Source: RUG11247 sp045649485 (GTDB lineage: Bacteria; Bacillota; Clostridia; Christensenellales; Aristaeellaceae). Taken from it: DNA of 64,000 nucleotides. The notes under the pieces are model-generated. The model was not told the origin of the DNA. It saw only the letters and a program-made list of their open reading frames with translations, and did not search any database. Positions 24,909 through 33,497 of this stretch are shown here, piece by piece. The stretch spans positions 1 to 64,000 of the forward strand of contig JAZRPZ010000112.1 in the NCBI GenBank assembly GCA_045649485.1, given 5' to 3'. The stretch's first letter is position 1. Every line of letters begins with the position of its first letter. Position numbers and translations under genes: made by a program.

Positions 24909-25463
24909 ATGAAAAAGACACTACTGATCATACTCATGCTCGCATTATCCATCACCGCCGCATGTGCCGAAGCAACCTTTACTTTCCGCAACGGCATTGT
25001 CTGGGGAATGTCCGCTGCCGACGTAACCGCTGCCGAGGGCCGCGAGTGCGACATCGAATATCCCTTTGACGAAGAAAAGTCCCTGCTGTTCTTCGAGAAT
25101 ACCACCGTCAGCAAATACACCTCCGACATGCAGTTCCTGTTCTGGGGTGACCAGCTCAGGCTCGTTGTCTACGATTTCTATGGCTATTCCGCCACTGACG
25201 CAGACGGCTTTACCTACCTCCTCGGCGCTATGGATTCCTCCTACGGCGCTTCCACAGCAGCCGACCCTGCCGAGATAGCCAGCGTACTGAATAATGTTGT
25301 TCCGGAGCTTTACCTCGCCGAGGAACTGACCGACTGCCACGTCTGGCAGCTGACAGACGCCACCATATACATGTTCCGCTACCCCGGCGATTCCTTTGCC
25401 ATCGTGTACACTGACAGCGCCTTCTTCGAGCCCGTCGTCGGCTTCGATGTAAGCGGCCTGTAA
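24909..25463 (+). CDS. Small secreted protein of unknown function
   Basis: A 184-residue protein with a clear signal peptide (MKKTLLIILMLALSITAACA). Cleavage after ACA by signal peptidase I is likely; the TAAC sequence is a poor lipobox because Thr is at -3. The mature part starts like a bacterial calcium-binding or substrate-sensing 'FRNGIVWGMSAADV' domain, a start seen in many uncharacterised clostridial secreted proteins. No catalytic motif. AGGAGG precedes ATG 24909, and the LRR protein gene follows 20 bases downstream, suggesting an operon of exported proteins. Confidence 0.65.
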   Translation: MKKTLLIILMLALSITAACAEATFTFRNGIVWGMSAADVTAAEGRECDIEYPFDEEKSLLFFENTTVSKYTSDMQFLFWGDQLRLVVYDFYGYSATDADGFTYLLGAMDSSYGASTAADPAEIASVLNNVVPELYLAEELTDCHVWQLTDATIYMFRYPGDSFAIVYTDSAFFEPVVGFDVSGL

Positions 25464-25483
25464 GCCATTCAGGAGGTATAAAA

Positions 25484-27532
25484 ATGAGCAACAAATTCAG
25501 AATCACACTCATCATCGCCGCGATCTTGCTGATGCTGCTCACCGGCGCAGCTTTCGCGGAGCAGTCCGGCGACTGGACCTATGAACTCACTCCCTCCGGA
25601 CTCACCATCACCGCATATACCGGCTCTGCTGCAGAAGTAATCATCCCCGATGAGCTGGACGGCTATCTGGTAACCAACATCGGCCGCCATGCCTTCAAAG
25701 AAAACTACAATCTGCAGTCCGTTACGATCCCTGTAGGCGTATCCTCCATACAGGCTGAAGCCTTCTACGGCTGCTCTGCACTGGCCACCATAAACTTCAA
25801 CGCACGCGACTGCATCGTCCCCGAGATCTGGAGCCACGATAACAACAGGGGCGTCGGCGTATTCGCAGGCGCAGGCTCCGCTTCTCCCACCGGCCTTACC
25901 GTTGTATTCGGACCCGAAGTCACCAAAGTACCCGATTGGCTGTTTGCAACCGCCAGCATGCCCAGCGGCAACGGTCACACCGGCTATCCCTTCTGCTATG
26001 TTACCAATGTTCAGCTTTCCGATTCCGTAAAGTCCATCGGCAATTACGCATTCCGCAACTGTCAGCATCTGCGTGAAGTTACCTTCGCGGGTAATGTATC
26101 TACTATCGGCGATTATGCGTTCGAAAGCTGCACCGCTCTTACCGGAATCACCCTCACCGATTCCGTAGCTTTCATAAACAACGCCGCATTCATCAATTGT
26201 ACCGCTCTGGAGACCGTCGTCTTCGGCAATGGTCTTGATTCCATCGGCGCACAGGCTTTCTCCGGCTGCACCTCTCTTACCGCCGCAGATATTCCCTTCC
26301 CCGCCAGCACCGTCGGCGTAGAAGCTTTTGCCAACTGTACTGCGCTGCAGACCGTAACTCTGCCCACCAGCCTTACCAAGCTGGGCGCCGAGGCCTTCTA
26401 CGGCTGCGTAAAACTGAATACTGTAAACGTCAATTCCCTGAACCTCACCGTTCCCGAGATCTGGAGCCACGATGACAACAAAGGCGTTGGCGTATTTGCC
26501 GGCGCAGGTTCCTCCTCTCCCACCGGTCTCACCGTCGTCTTCGGCGAAGGCGTGACCCGCGTTCCTTCCTGGATGTTTGCTTCTGCCAGCATGCCCAGCG
26601 GCAACGGTCACACCGGCTACCCCTTCTGCTATGTCACCAACATTGTACTGTCTGATTCTGTAGAAGTCATTGGTGAATATGCATTCCGCAACTGCCAGAA
26701 GCTTGGCGGCGTTACCATGGGCGCAGGCGTTACCACTATCGAGACCGGCGCATTCCAGAGCTGTATTGCTCTTGATTCCCTTACTGCCGGCAACGCTCTG
26801 GCATACATCCAGGATTACGCATTCCTGGACTGCACTGCCCTTGAGAAGATCACCTGGGGCAGCGGCCTTGATTCCATCGGCTACCGTGCTTTCTGGAATT
26901 GCTCCTCCATTACCGAACTCGTGCTGCCCAATCCCATGACCACTCTGGGCACCGGCGCATTCGGCTATTGCTCCGCTCTGCAGAGCGTCACTCTTCCCGA
27001 AAGCCTTACCTGGCTTGGCGGCGAAGCATTCCGCGGCTGCGTAAAGCTTTCCGCAATCACCATCAATTCCGTAAATCTCTCCGCAAGCGAAGTATGGTCT
27101 CATGCTGACGACCGCGGCGGCGGAATATTCTCCGAAGCAGGCGCTTCTTCTCCCGCCGGTCTCAACGTCGTATTCGGTCCCAATGTTACCAGAATACCCG
27201 CATGGCTGTTCGATACTGCCAGCATCCCCGGCCAAAACGGACACAGCGGTTATCCCTATGCATACATAACCTCCGTCGTTATCCCCGCATCTGTTACCGA
27301 GATCGGCTCCGGAGCTTTCCGCAGCTGTCAGAACCTTGGTCAGGTAATCATCGAAGGTGTTGACGTCGTCTTCGGCGATGATGTTTTCGCCGGATGCACT
27401 GCCTCCGGATTCTCCGTACAGTGTCCCGTCGGCGGCGAGACCGCAGCATGGCTCGCTCAGGCAGAGCTTCCCTTCACCACGACCGGTGTTGCAGCCCCCG
27501 CTAAGCCCAAGACCTCTCTCTTCTTCCGTTAA
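25484..27532 (+). CDS. Secreted BspA-like leucine-rich repeat protein with triplicated unit
   Basis: A 682-residue protein with signal peptide (about 1-25, ending GAAFAEQ) and about 20 BspA-type (LRR_5) repeats of the form L-x-x-[IV]-x-[IL]-P-x-x-[VL]-x-x-I-G-x-x-A-F-x-x-C. A longer unit of about 210 residues occurs three times, each carrying the block [VA]-x-E-[IV]-WSH-[DA]-[DN] near residues 115, 323 and 535 and a following 'FG-x-x-V-T-[KR]-[VI]-P' segment. The DNA copies are also similar, so the gene grew by tandem duplication. There is no LPXTG or S-layer domain; the end is a short TSLFFR tail. Such proteins often bind host or microbial surfaces; the role here is unknown. Confidence 0.85.
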   Translation: MSNKFRITLIIAAILLMLLTGAAFAEQSGDWTYELTPSGLTITAYTGSAAEVIIPDELDGYLVTNIGRHAFKENYNLQSVTIPVGVSSIQAEAFYGCSALATINFNARDCIVPEIWSHDNNRGVGVFAGAGSASPTGLTVVFGPEVTKVPDWLFATASMPSGNGHTGYPFCYVTNVQLSDSVKSIGNYAFRNCQHLREVTFAGNVSTIGDYAFESCTALTGITLTDSVAFINNAAFINCTALETVVFGNGLDSIGAQAFSGCTSLTAADIPFPASTVGVEAFANCTALQTVTLPTSLTKLGAEAFYGCVKLNTVNVNSLNLTVPEIWSHDDNKGVGVFAGAGSSSPTGLTVVFGEGVTRVPSWMFASASMPSGNGHTGYPFCYVTNIVLSDSVEVIGEYAFRNCQKLGGVTMGAGVTTIETGAFQSCIALDSLTAGNALAYIQDYAFLDCTALEKITWGSGLDSIGYRAFWNCSSITELVLPNPMTTLGTGAFGYCSALQSVTLPESLTWLGGEAFRGCVKLSAITINSVNLSASEVWSHADDRGGGIFSEAGASSPAGLNVVFGPNVTRIPAWLFDTASIPGQNGHSGYPYAYITSVVIPASVTEIGSGAFRSCQNLGQVIIEGVDVVFGDDVFAGCTASGFSVQCPVGGETAAWLAQAELPFTTTGVAAPAKPKTSLFFR

Positions 27533-27574
27533 TGCATCAAGGATTGCAGATAAATTCTTTCATGCAATAACATC

Positions 27575-27609
27575 AACTCCGTCGCTTTGCAAAAGGCGGC
27601 GGAGTTTTT
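27575..27609 (+). terminator. Intrinsic terminator after the LRR gene
   Basis: AACTCCGTCGC (27575-27585) with GCGGCGGAGTT (one G-U pair), then a T-run. The rest of the 313-base gap up to the next gene contains one promoter but no ORF. Confidence 0.8.
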
Positions 27610-27773
27610 CCGTTTGCCCCACTGCATAAATGACCCGATGCACCTGACTTCTCACAGGGCCGCATGATAACTCATACAGCGGCTCAGCATACACGAAGCA
27701 TATTCTGCCTGCCTCCGGGTAATTTTAACCGCGACGCATACTTGGCTGTGCATTATGCACACAATTTCCCTTA

Positions 27774-27802
27774 TTGAATCCTTGTTCTTCATATGATATA
27801 AT
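27774..27802 (+). promoter_or_regulatory. Promoter of the DUF2232-rplI-dnaB operon
   Basis: TTGAAT (27774-27779), 17-base spacer, TATAAT (27797-27802), 43 bases before the TTG start codon. Confidence 0.7.
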
Positions 27803-27845
27803 AAATTAGTAATTCTATACCCCTTCCCGGAGAAAGGAGCCCCAA

Positions 27846-28958
27846 TTGACCCGACCAGAGATACCCATATATACCACATCCCGCAAACTTGCCGGCGTTG
27901 CCATAGCAGTTGGCGCAGCAATCGCCACGCCATTTCTGGCAGGCTTCTGCACCACGCTGATATTCCCCACTCTGGTATGCGTGCTTATGTATGCATTCGG
28001 CGGAATGATACCCGCAGCAGCCGCAATGATAACGCAGGTATTGGCTTTCGGTCTGCTGGGCGGCACTCCCGGCGGCGTTATAGCTGCATTGGCGATTGTA
28101 CTTCCCTCCGCATACACGATCCGCAATCTGCGCTGGCGTATCCCCTTCTTCAAACTGCTCAGCAATACCGTTGCAGCCCAGGCTTTGGGCATCGTGGCTG
28201 CACTTGCAGCGGCGCGCGTATACTTCGGGGCTGATATAATCGGCCAGATAGCACAGCTCTTCCGCGTTACCGTTGAAACATTCCTCACTCCCGGCAGTAT
28301 CGATTATATTCTGGATATTGTGTTCAGCATAGAAGCAGTACCCGACATGCTCACCACCGAACAGCTTATGGACGGCGTACTCGACGCAGCCCTGCGTGCA
28401 GAATATCTGGATGCATTCACCACTCAGCTTTCGGCAACCCTCAGACTGACATTGCCCGGAATGCTTCTCTCCGCAAGTCTGCTCACCGGCGTGCTTTCAG
28501 CGGCATGGCCTGCCAAGATCATAGACCGCAGGATCAACATCGACGGCGCATATGTAAAGATGGCTCGCTGGTACACTCCCTGGCAGGTATCGCTCGGTCT
28601 GCTTGGCACCTGGGTTCTCACCTGGCTGCTGCAGGTACTGGGAATAAAGGGCGGCGACGTGCTCTATCTCACGCTGCAGTCCCTGCTGCTTATGATGTTC
28701 CGCATACAGGCAGCCATTTCTCTTGAACGAAGGTTCACCCGCCGCAATATGCAGCCCGCACTGCGCGTTCTGTTCATAATCGGAATAATGCTGCTCATGC
28801 CTTCGGTGGCTGTAATGTATTACGGCGCATTCTCCGCTCTTTTCGGCACAACGGGTGCAATGCTGCAGATACGCATACTGCGCGCTAAAAACGATCCCAA
28901 CAACCCCAACAACGACGAAAACAACAACTTTTTCAACAATGATCAGGAGGACAAATAA
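27846..28958 (+). CDS. DUF2232 (YybS-like) integral membrane protein
   Basis: A 370-residue protein with about eight hydrophobic helices and a hydrophilic Asn/Asp-rich tail (NNPNNDENNN). Its place directly upstream of rplI and dnaB matches yybS in Bacillus, where gdpP (the c-di-AMP phosphodiesterase) lies between; gdpP is missing here. YybS family function is not established. The start is TTG 27846, supported by AAAGGAG at about 7 bases; no ATG with a ribosome site is in frame nearby. It abuts rplI with no gap. Confidence 0.75.
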   Translation: MTRPEIPIYTTSRKLAGVAIAVGAAIATPFLAGFCTTLIFPTLVCVLMYAFGGMIPAAAAMITQVLAFGLLGGTPGGVIAALAIVLPSAYTIRNLRWRIPFFKLLSNTVAAQALGIVAALAAARVYFGADIIGQIAQLFRVTVETFLTPGSIDYILDIVFSIEAVPDMLTTEQLMDGVLDAALRAEYLDAFTTQLSATLRLTLPGMLLSASLLTGVLSAAWPAKIIDRRINIDGAYVKMARWYTPWQVSLGLLGTWVLTWLLQVLGIKGGDVLYLTLQSLLLMMFRIQAAISLERRFTRRNMQPALRVLFIIGIMLLMPSVAVMYYGAFSALFGTTGAMLQIRILRAKNDPNNPNNDENNNFFNNDQEDK

Positions 28959-29411
28959 ATGAAAGTTATTCTTTTGAAGGACATAAAGGGCAGCGGCAAG
29001 AAGGATCAGATCATCGAAGTTTCCGAAGGCTACGCCCGCAACTATCTGCTGCCCCGCAAGCTGGCCAAGGAAGCCACCAGCGAAGCTGTAAACGCTATCT
29101 CCACCTCTCAGGCTGCCGCTAAGCATCGCGACGAGGTACGCAAGCTGGAAGCCGAAGCAAAGGCAAAGGAACTCAAGGGCAAGGTCATCAAGCTGGTCGT
29201 AAAGGGCGGCGCAGGCGGAAAGCTCTACGGCGCAGTCACCAATGACGCGATCGCACAGGCCCTCAAAGAGCAGTACGGCATCGACATCGACAAGCGCAAG
29301 TTCGAGCCCGAATCCCCCATCAAGACCGCAGGTCAGACTCTGTGCGTCGTACGTCTCTCTGCAGGCGTTTCCACCCGCATGATCATCAACGTGGTCGTAG
29401 AGGAAAAGTAA
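28959..29411 (+). CDS. rplI: 50S ribosomal protein bL9
   Basis: Ribosomal protein L9, 150 residues. The N-terminal RNA-binding domain begins MKVILLKDIKGSGKKDQIIEV and includes GYARNYLLPRKLA; the long connecting helix and C-terminal domain follow (GKLYGAVTNDAIA). The start codon follows the upstream stop directly, with CAGGAGG inside the upstream gene. 27 bases separate it from dnaB. Confidence 0.97.
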   Translation: MKVILLKDIKGSGKKDQIIEVSEGYARNYLLPRKLAKEATSEAVNAISTSQAAAKHRDEVRKLEAEAKAKELKGKVIKLVVKGGAGGKLYGAVTNDAIAQALKEQYGIDIDKRKFEPESPIKTAGQTLCVVRLSAGVSTRMIINVVVEEK

Positions 29412-29438
29412 GTCAATATAGAGGTAAAGCAAGTCGAT

Positions 29439-30803
29439 ATGGAACATTATCAGCCCACAGACCCGGTAAGAGTACCGCCGAATCATCCGGAAGCCGAGCG
29501 AAGCGTACTCGGTTCCATGCTGCGTTCCGCGAACGCTGCAAATCTGGCGATGGAACTGCTTATCGCTGAGGATTTTTATGATCCCGCTAACCGGGAGATA
29601 TTTGCCGCCATGACCACACTGGCGGCTTCCGGTCGTGCAATCGACATAGTAACCCTTGATGACGAGCTTACCCGCCGAGGCAAGCTCGATGCCGTGGGTG
29701 GTTCCGCTTACCTTATTGAGCTTTCAACAGGCGTTCCGTCTGCCGCAAATGTGCAGGCTTACATATCCATAGTGGACGAGAAATCCACACTGCGCAAACT
29801 TATCGCCGCATCCGAAAGCATCCTTAGCGAATGTTATGCCGGCGAAGAAGAGACTCAGGACATACTGGAAAACGCCGAAAAGTCCATATACGATATCACC
29901 ATGCGCAAGGGCGGTCAGGAACTACAGGCAATTCAGCCCGTACTCATCACCACCTTTGAAAAGATCGAGGAACTCTACAAAAACCACGGCCGTATAGAAG
30001 GCGTCCCCACCGGATATACCGAACTGGACGATCTGCTTACAGGTCTGCACGGCGGTGAAATGATACTGATCGCCGCCCGCCCCGCAATGGGTAAGACCTC
30101 TATCGGCATGAACTTTATTGAAAACGCCGCCATCCGCGGCGGCAAGAGCGCCGCTGTATTCTCCCTGGAAATGCCCGCCGAACAGCTTGCAATGCGTATG
30201 CTGTGTACGGAAGCACTCGTAGATATGCAGAAGGTGCGCCGCGGTCAGCTTTCCGATGAAGACTGGCTCCGTCTTTCCGAAGCCATGATAAAGATAGGCC
30301 CCTCCTCGCTGTATGTGGATACTTCCCCCGGACTCACCGTTTCCGAGATGCGCTCAAAGTGCCGCCGTCTGCAGCTTGAGCATGGTCTGGATGTAATCCT
30401 CATTGACTATCTTTCTCTGATGACAGCCTCCGGCAGGTTTGGCAGCCGTCAGGAAGAAGTCGCATCCATCTCCCGTTCCCTCAAATCGCTGGCGCTCGAA
30501 CTGAAAGTGCCCATTATCGCGCTGCAGCAGCTCTCCCGTGCTCCCACGGGACGTTCCAGCCATCGCCCCATGCTTTCGGATATCCGTGAATCCGGCGCTA
30601 TCGAGCAGGACGCCGACGTTGTAATGTTCCTGCATCGAGAAGACTACTACGATCCGAATACTGCCGAGAAGAACATCGCAGAGCTGATAATCGCCAAACA
30701 GCGTAACGGCTCCCTCGGCACGGTAAAGCTGGGTTGGAAAGGTGAATTCACCAAATTCCTGGATCTTTCCCCCAAGCCCAACGAGGCTTCGGCGCCGATA
30801 TAA
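29439..30803 (+). CDS. dnaB: Replicative DNA helicase DnaB
   Basis: Hexameric 5'-3' helicase of the replication fork, 454 residues. The N-terminal domain (about 10-115) starts at PPNHPEAERSVLGSML; the RecA-like domain has Walker A RPAMGKTS near 214-221, Walker B VILIDYLSLM, and the arginine-finger region around SDIRESGAIEQDAD. Homologous to Bacillus DnaC. The ribosome site (GAGG) is weak and distant, so coupling to rplI may help. Genes for its loader and a DnaD protein lie 2-4 kb downstream on the opposite strand. Confidence 0.97.
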   Translation: MEHYQPTDPVRVPPNHPEAERSVLGSMLRSANAANLAMELLIAEDFYDPANREIFAAMTTLAASGRAIDIVTLDDELTRRGKLDAVGGSAYLIELSTGVPSAANVQAYISIVDEKSTLRKLIAASESILSECYAGEEETQDILENAEKSIYDITMRKGGQELQAIQPVLITTFEKIEELYKNHGRIEGVPTGYTELDDLLTGLHGGEMILIAARPAMGKTSIGMNFIENAAIRGGKSAAVFSLEMPAEQLAMRMLCTEALVDMQKVRRGQLSDEDWLRLSEAMIKIGPSSLYVDTSPGLTVSEMRSKCRRLQLEHGLDVILIDYLSLMTASGRFGSRQEEVASISRSLKSLALELKVPIIALQQLSRAPTGRSSHRPMLSDIRESGAIEQDADVVMFLHREDYYDPNTAEKNIAELIIAKQRNGSLGTVKLGWKGEFTKFLDLSPKPNEASAPI

Positions 30804-30853
30804 AAAAAGAACCTCTCCGCATGACCGGCAGTCATGCGGAGAGGTTCTTTTTT
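30802..30853. terminator. Strong bidirectional terminator
   Basis: About 22-bp perfect stem (30804-30825 with 30831-30852), A-run and T-run on the two sides, between convergent dnaB and capA. Confidence 0.92.
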
Positions 30854-30854
30854 A

Positions 30855-31994
30855 TCAATGAACGAGCAGTTCAAAATCATCCCCGATAAGGTCTGTGAGT
30901 TCCTTATGGGTAGCCAGCAAGCGGCTATAGGCAGCATCCGTCATACCTTCGGGACGTTCTTCCAGATATTCACCGGAGCAAAGCGCCTGTATCACAGTAT
31001 CCTGTCTCCAACAGTAGATCGGTACATAGCCGACATTTATGATGTCATAACCACCCTCGTTGTTTTCAATGATGGTGAAATCCAATATTATTCCCGAATC
31101 AGTGAACTGCACTTTCATATTGTCAATGAAATTGCCCATGGACCAGGCAACCAGTCCGGTGCGTTCACCCTCGTCTGTCTGCACAGTTACCCATTCAATA
31201 GGCTGCACCATGTGCGGATGGCTACCAAGTATAACATCAATACCGGCAGCTATCATTTCCTCTGCATAAGCGCGCACATAAAGGTCGGGTTCGCGCACGT
31301 ATTCTGTGCCCCAATGCGGCATGGCAATGATTATATCAGCACCCGCATCCCGCAGAGCCTGCACATCAGCCTTGAAATCGGCATTTTTCAAATAGTCCAC
31401 GCCATACTGTGTTGCCTTTGCATCACAGTGAAGTTCCATGCCATTTGTATGCTCGGTATAGGCCAGCATGCCGATCCTGATGCCGTTTATCTCAACAACA
31501 ACAGGCGTGTCGGCTTCTTCCTGAGAACGGTAAGCTCCGGTAAAATCAAAGCCGTAAGCTTCGACATTATCGACCGTAGTGACCATACCGTCATAATATC
31601 TGTCAAGAATATGATTGTTGGCAAGGGTCAGAAAATCCACACCGGCTGCTTTAATGGTATCCAGCAAGCTTTCCGGAGAATTGAAGCACGGGAAACCGGA
31701 GTACGGCATTGCCTTATACATGCCAACGGTAGTTTCGAGGTTCGCAATGGTGTAATCCGCATCTGAAAGCGCGTCCACCACGTACATATACTGAGGCGCA
31801 AAATCGTAAACATCACCTTCGCGCCGCGCATCATCAAGCTGCTTCTGATGCACCATCAGATCGCCCACAGCGCGTATACGCACGCTGCGCAGCGGCACAT
31901 CATCAACCTGAGGCATCTCCTCGGCAAAAGCTGCAGCAACCAGCATGACAAGTGCTGCTATCGCACAGATAATCCTATTTATTCTCATCATCAT
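30855..31994 (-). CDS. CapA family secreted metallophosphatase-like protein
   Basis: A 379-residue protein of the PGA_cap (CapA/PgsA) family. A signal peptide (about 1-25, ending AAAFA) is followed by the calcineurin-like fold: VGDLMVH, then ANLETT, LANNH and MPHWGTEY, with GSHPHMVQP and SMGNFI near the end. CapA proteins take part in poly-gamma-glutamate or other surface polymer production, but stand-alone versions without capBC, as here, have no assigned role. The start overlaps the end of proX by 11-20 bases (three consecutive ATGs at 31994-31986), so translation is coupled. Confidence 0.82.
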   Translation of the reverse strand: MMMRINRIICAIAALVMLVAAAFAEEMPQVDDVPLRSVRIRAVGDLMVHQKQLDDARREGDVYDFAPQYMYVVDALSDADYTIANLETTVGMYKAMPYSGFPCFNSPESLLDTIKAAGVDFLTLANNHILDRYYDGMVTTVDNVEAYGFDFTGAYRSQEEADTPVVVEINGIRIGMLAYTEHTNGMELHCDAKATQYGVDYLKNADFKADVQALRDAGADIIIAMPHWGTEYVREPDLYVRAYAEEMIAAGIDVILGSHPHMVQPIEWVTVQTDEGERTGLVAWSMGNFIDNMKVQFTDSGIILDFTIIENNEGGYDIINVGYVPIYCWRQDTVIQALCSGEYLEERPEGMTDAAYSRLLATHKELTDLIGDDFELLVH

Positions 31995-32499
31995 TCAAAA
32001 AATCATGTATCTCCACAAAAGCGGGTTCGCAGCCGATAGCCGGCAGATAAACATCAAAAAAATCTCTGCCAGTCATCGCAAGGGACATAGTATTTATGCA
32101 CGGATGAAAGATCAGCTTTTTCTCGTCGCGCAACGCACTGTCCACTGCAAGGCGTACCTTCTTTTCCCCATCAAACAAAAGTCCCATGGGAGTTATTGCA
32201 CCGGGCGTACACTTCAGATATTCAAACAATTTATCAGCAGGCGCAAAGCTGAGTCGCGAACTGCCAAGCTGCTTTGATACATCCGAAGTTTTATATCTCG
32301 CATTCGGACGGGTTATCAGAAGATAATATGCGCTGCCGTTTTTGGTAGTAAGGAATATGTTCTTCGGCATCATGGCGCCGAACGCTTCCTCAACCGCCTT
32401 GCAATCATCCATAGTCGCAGCAGCTGCGTGAGTCATGTGTATGAATTCCACACCCAATTGAGCGAGTTTATCAAAAACATCCCGAGAAATTGAATCCAT
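31975..32499 (-). CDS. YbaK/ProX-type aminoacyl-tRNA deacylase
   Basis: A 174-residue trans-editing enzyme of the Cys/Pro-tRNA deacylase superfamily (PrdX/ProX type). It hydrolyses Ala or another wrong amino acid from tRNA-Pro. Matching stretches are NIFLTTKNGSAYYLLI, KQLGSSRLSFAPADKL (with the conserved lysine nearby), and PGAITPMGLLFD, followed by FHPC for the catalytic pocket. A GGGGGT site precedes ATG 32499. It lies between the dnaI-like gene (17-base gap) and capA (overlap), probably one transcript from dnaD. Confidence 0.82.
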   Translation of the reverse strand: MDSISRDVFDKLAQLGVEFIHMTHAAAATMDDCKAVEEAFGAMMPKNIFLTTKNGSAYYLLITRPNARYKTSDVSKQLGSSRLSFAPADKLFEYLKCTPGAITPMGLLFDGEKKVRLAVDSALRDEKKLIFHPCINTMSLAMTGRDFFDVYLPAIGCEPAFVEIHDFLNDDENK

Positions 32500-32516
32500 T
32501 CATCTTACCCCCGTTA

Positions 32517-33497
32517 TCACGCGCGCCTCAGGTCTGCACCCCTCATATTGATGCGCAGGCAGCGTGTACCGTCAAGTATACGGGAAGCAACGCGTTCACC
32601 GTAGCGTTCCTTGATATCTTCCATGGTAAGGTTGGTAGCTATAACGGTATGCCTCTTTGCGGCGCACCTTTCATTGAGCAGGGTGAACAGATATTCAACG
32701 GTGATATTTCGCATCACAGGCTCGGTGCCAAGGTCATCGATAAACAGCACCGGGGTCTCGATAAGCTCATCATAATCATGGGCGTCTTCAAAGGAACCGA
32801 TGTGCTTTTTCTTCATCGCCTCATGCATGCGGTAAGCGGTTATACGGATTCCGGAGAAGCCACGTTCGCTTATCCTCGCAAACATGCAGTTGAGCAGGAA
32901 TGTCTTGCCTACTCCGCCCTTGCCGTACAGCAGAATATTGGGTTTATCGTTATTGGGATACTGTTCGGCGTAGGTTTTGCAGATCATTTTCGCCCCGAGA
33001 ATGAGCATTGCGTCTTCTTCGGTATTTGCGCGGCGAACCAGCGCATCAGAGAAGGTCTCAAAGTTCTGCTCATCAAGTCCTGCCATGGTGCCGTCCTCAA
33101 ACATACGCAGTCTGAGTTCGCGCTCGAAGCACTCACAGAACTTCGCCGGTATATCATCGGTATAACCGGTATCCCGGCATTTTTCACACTGATAGCGCTC
33201 CTCAAGGTAGTCCTCGGCAAAGCCTGCAGCCACAAGCCTTTCCCTTATACGGCGGTTGTTTTCAAGGCCATCGCGACGCATCTCATCGGCTATTTCACGG
33301 CTGCGCTCGGGGGTAAGTCCGCCGGTAAGCTGCCTCAGAGCATTGAGAGCAATGACTGAAGAACGTGCGCGCAGCTGAGTGATCAAAGGATCGCGCATTT
33401 CCGCTTCCCTGAGCCTTGCCTCAGCTTCAGCCCTGTTCTTCCCCTGGCGCTGAATATATTCCGCCTGCAGCGACTTTATAAGTTCTGCACGATCCAT
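32517..33497 (-). CDS. DnaC/DnaI-type helicase loader ATPase
   Basis: AAA+ ATPase of 326 residues that loads DnaB on DNA. A C-x2-C...C-x-C cluster (CEKCRDTG...FCEC) near 105-128 is typical of Gram-positive DnaI/phage DnaC zinc motifs. Walker A GKGGVGKT is near 193, Walker B VLFIDDLG near 251, and the sensor ATNL near 290. Its ATG shares its A with the TGA of the upstream dnaD-domain gene (TGATG), with GGGAGG seven bases before. Co-expression with a DnaD protein matches a replication restart/initiation module. Confidence 0.92.
   Translation of the reverse strand: MDRAELIKSLQAEYIQRQGKNRAEAEARLREAEMRDPLITQLRARSSVIALNALRQLTGGLTPERSREIADEMRRDGLENNRRIRERLVAAGFAEDYLEERYQCEKCRDTGYTDDIPAKFCECFERELRLRMFEDGTMAGLDEQNFETFSDALVRRANTEEDAMLILGAKMICKTYAEQYPNNDKPNILLYGKGGVGKTFLLNCMFARISERGFSGIRITAYRMHEAMKKKHIGSFEDAHDYDELIETPVLFIDDLGTEPVMRNITVEYLFTLLNERCAAKRHTVIATNLTMEDIKERYGERVASRILDGTRCLRINMRGADLRRA

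Noticed and set aside
24909..25463. Lipoprotein assignment for the small secreted protein
   Set aside because: The sequence before the Cys is T-A-A, not a good lipobox; a signal peptidase I site after ACA is more likely.
25800..27180. Regularly spaced DNA repeats, possible CRISPR-like array
   Set aside because: They are in-frame repeats of the LRR protein gene, with coding periodicity and no short fixed-length spacers.
30855..31994. Poly-gamma-glutamate capsule locus
   Set aside because: Only the CapA-like gene is present; capB and capC ligase/transport genes are absent.
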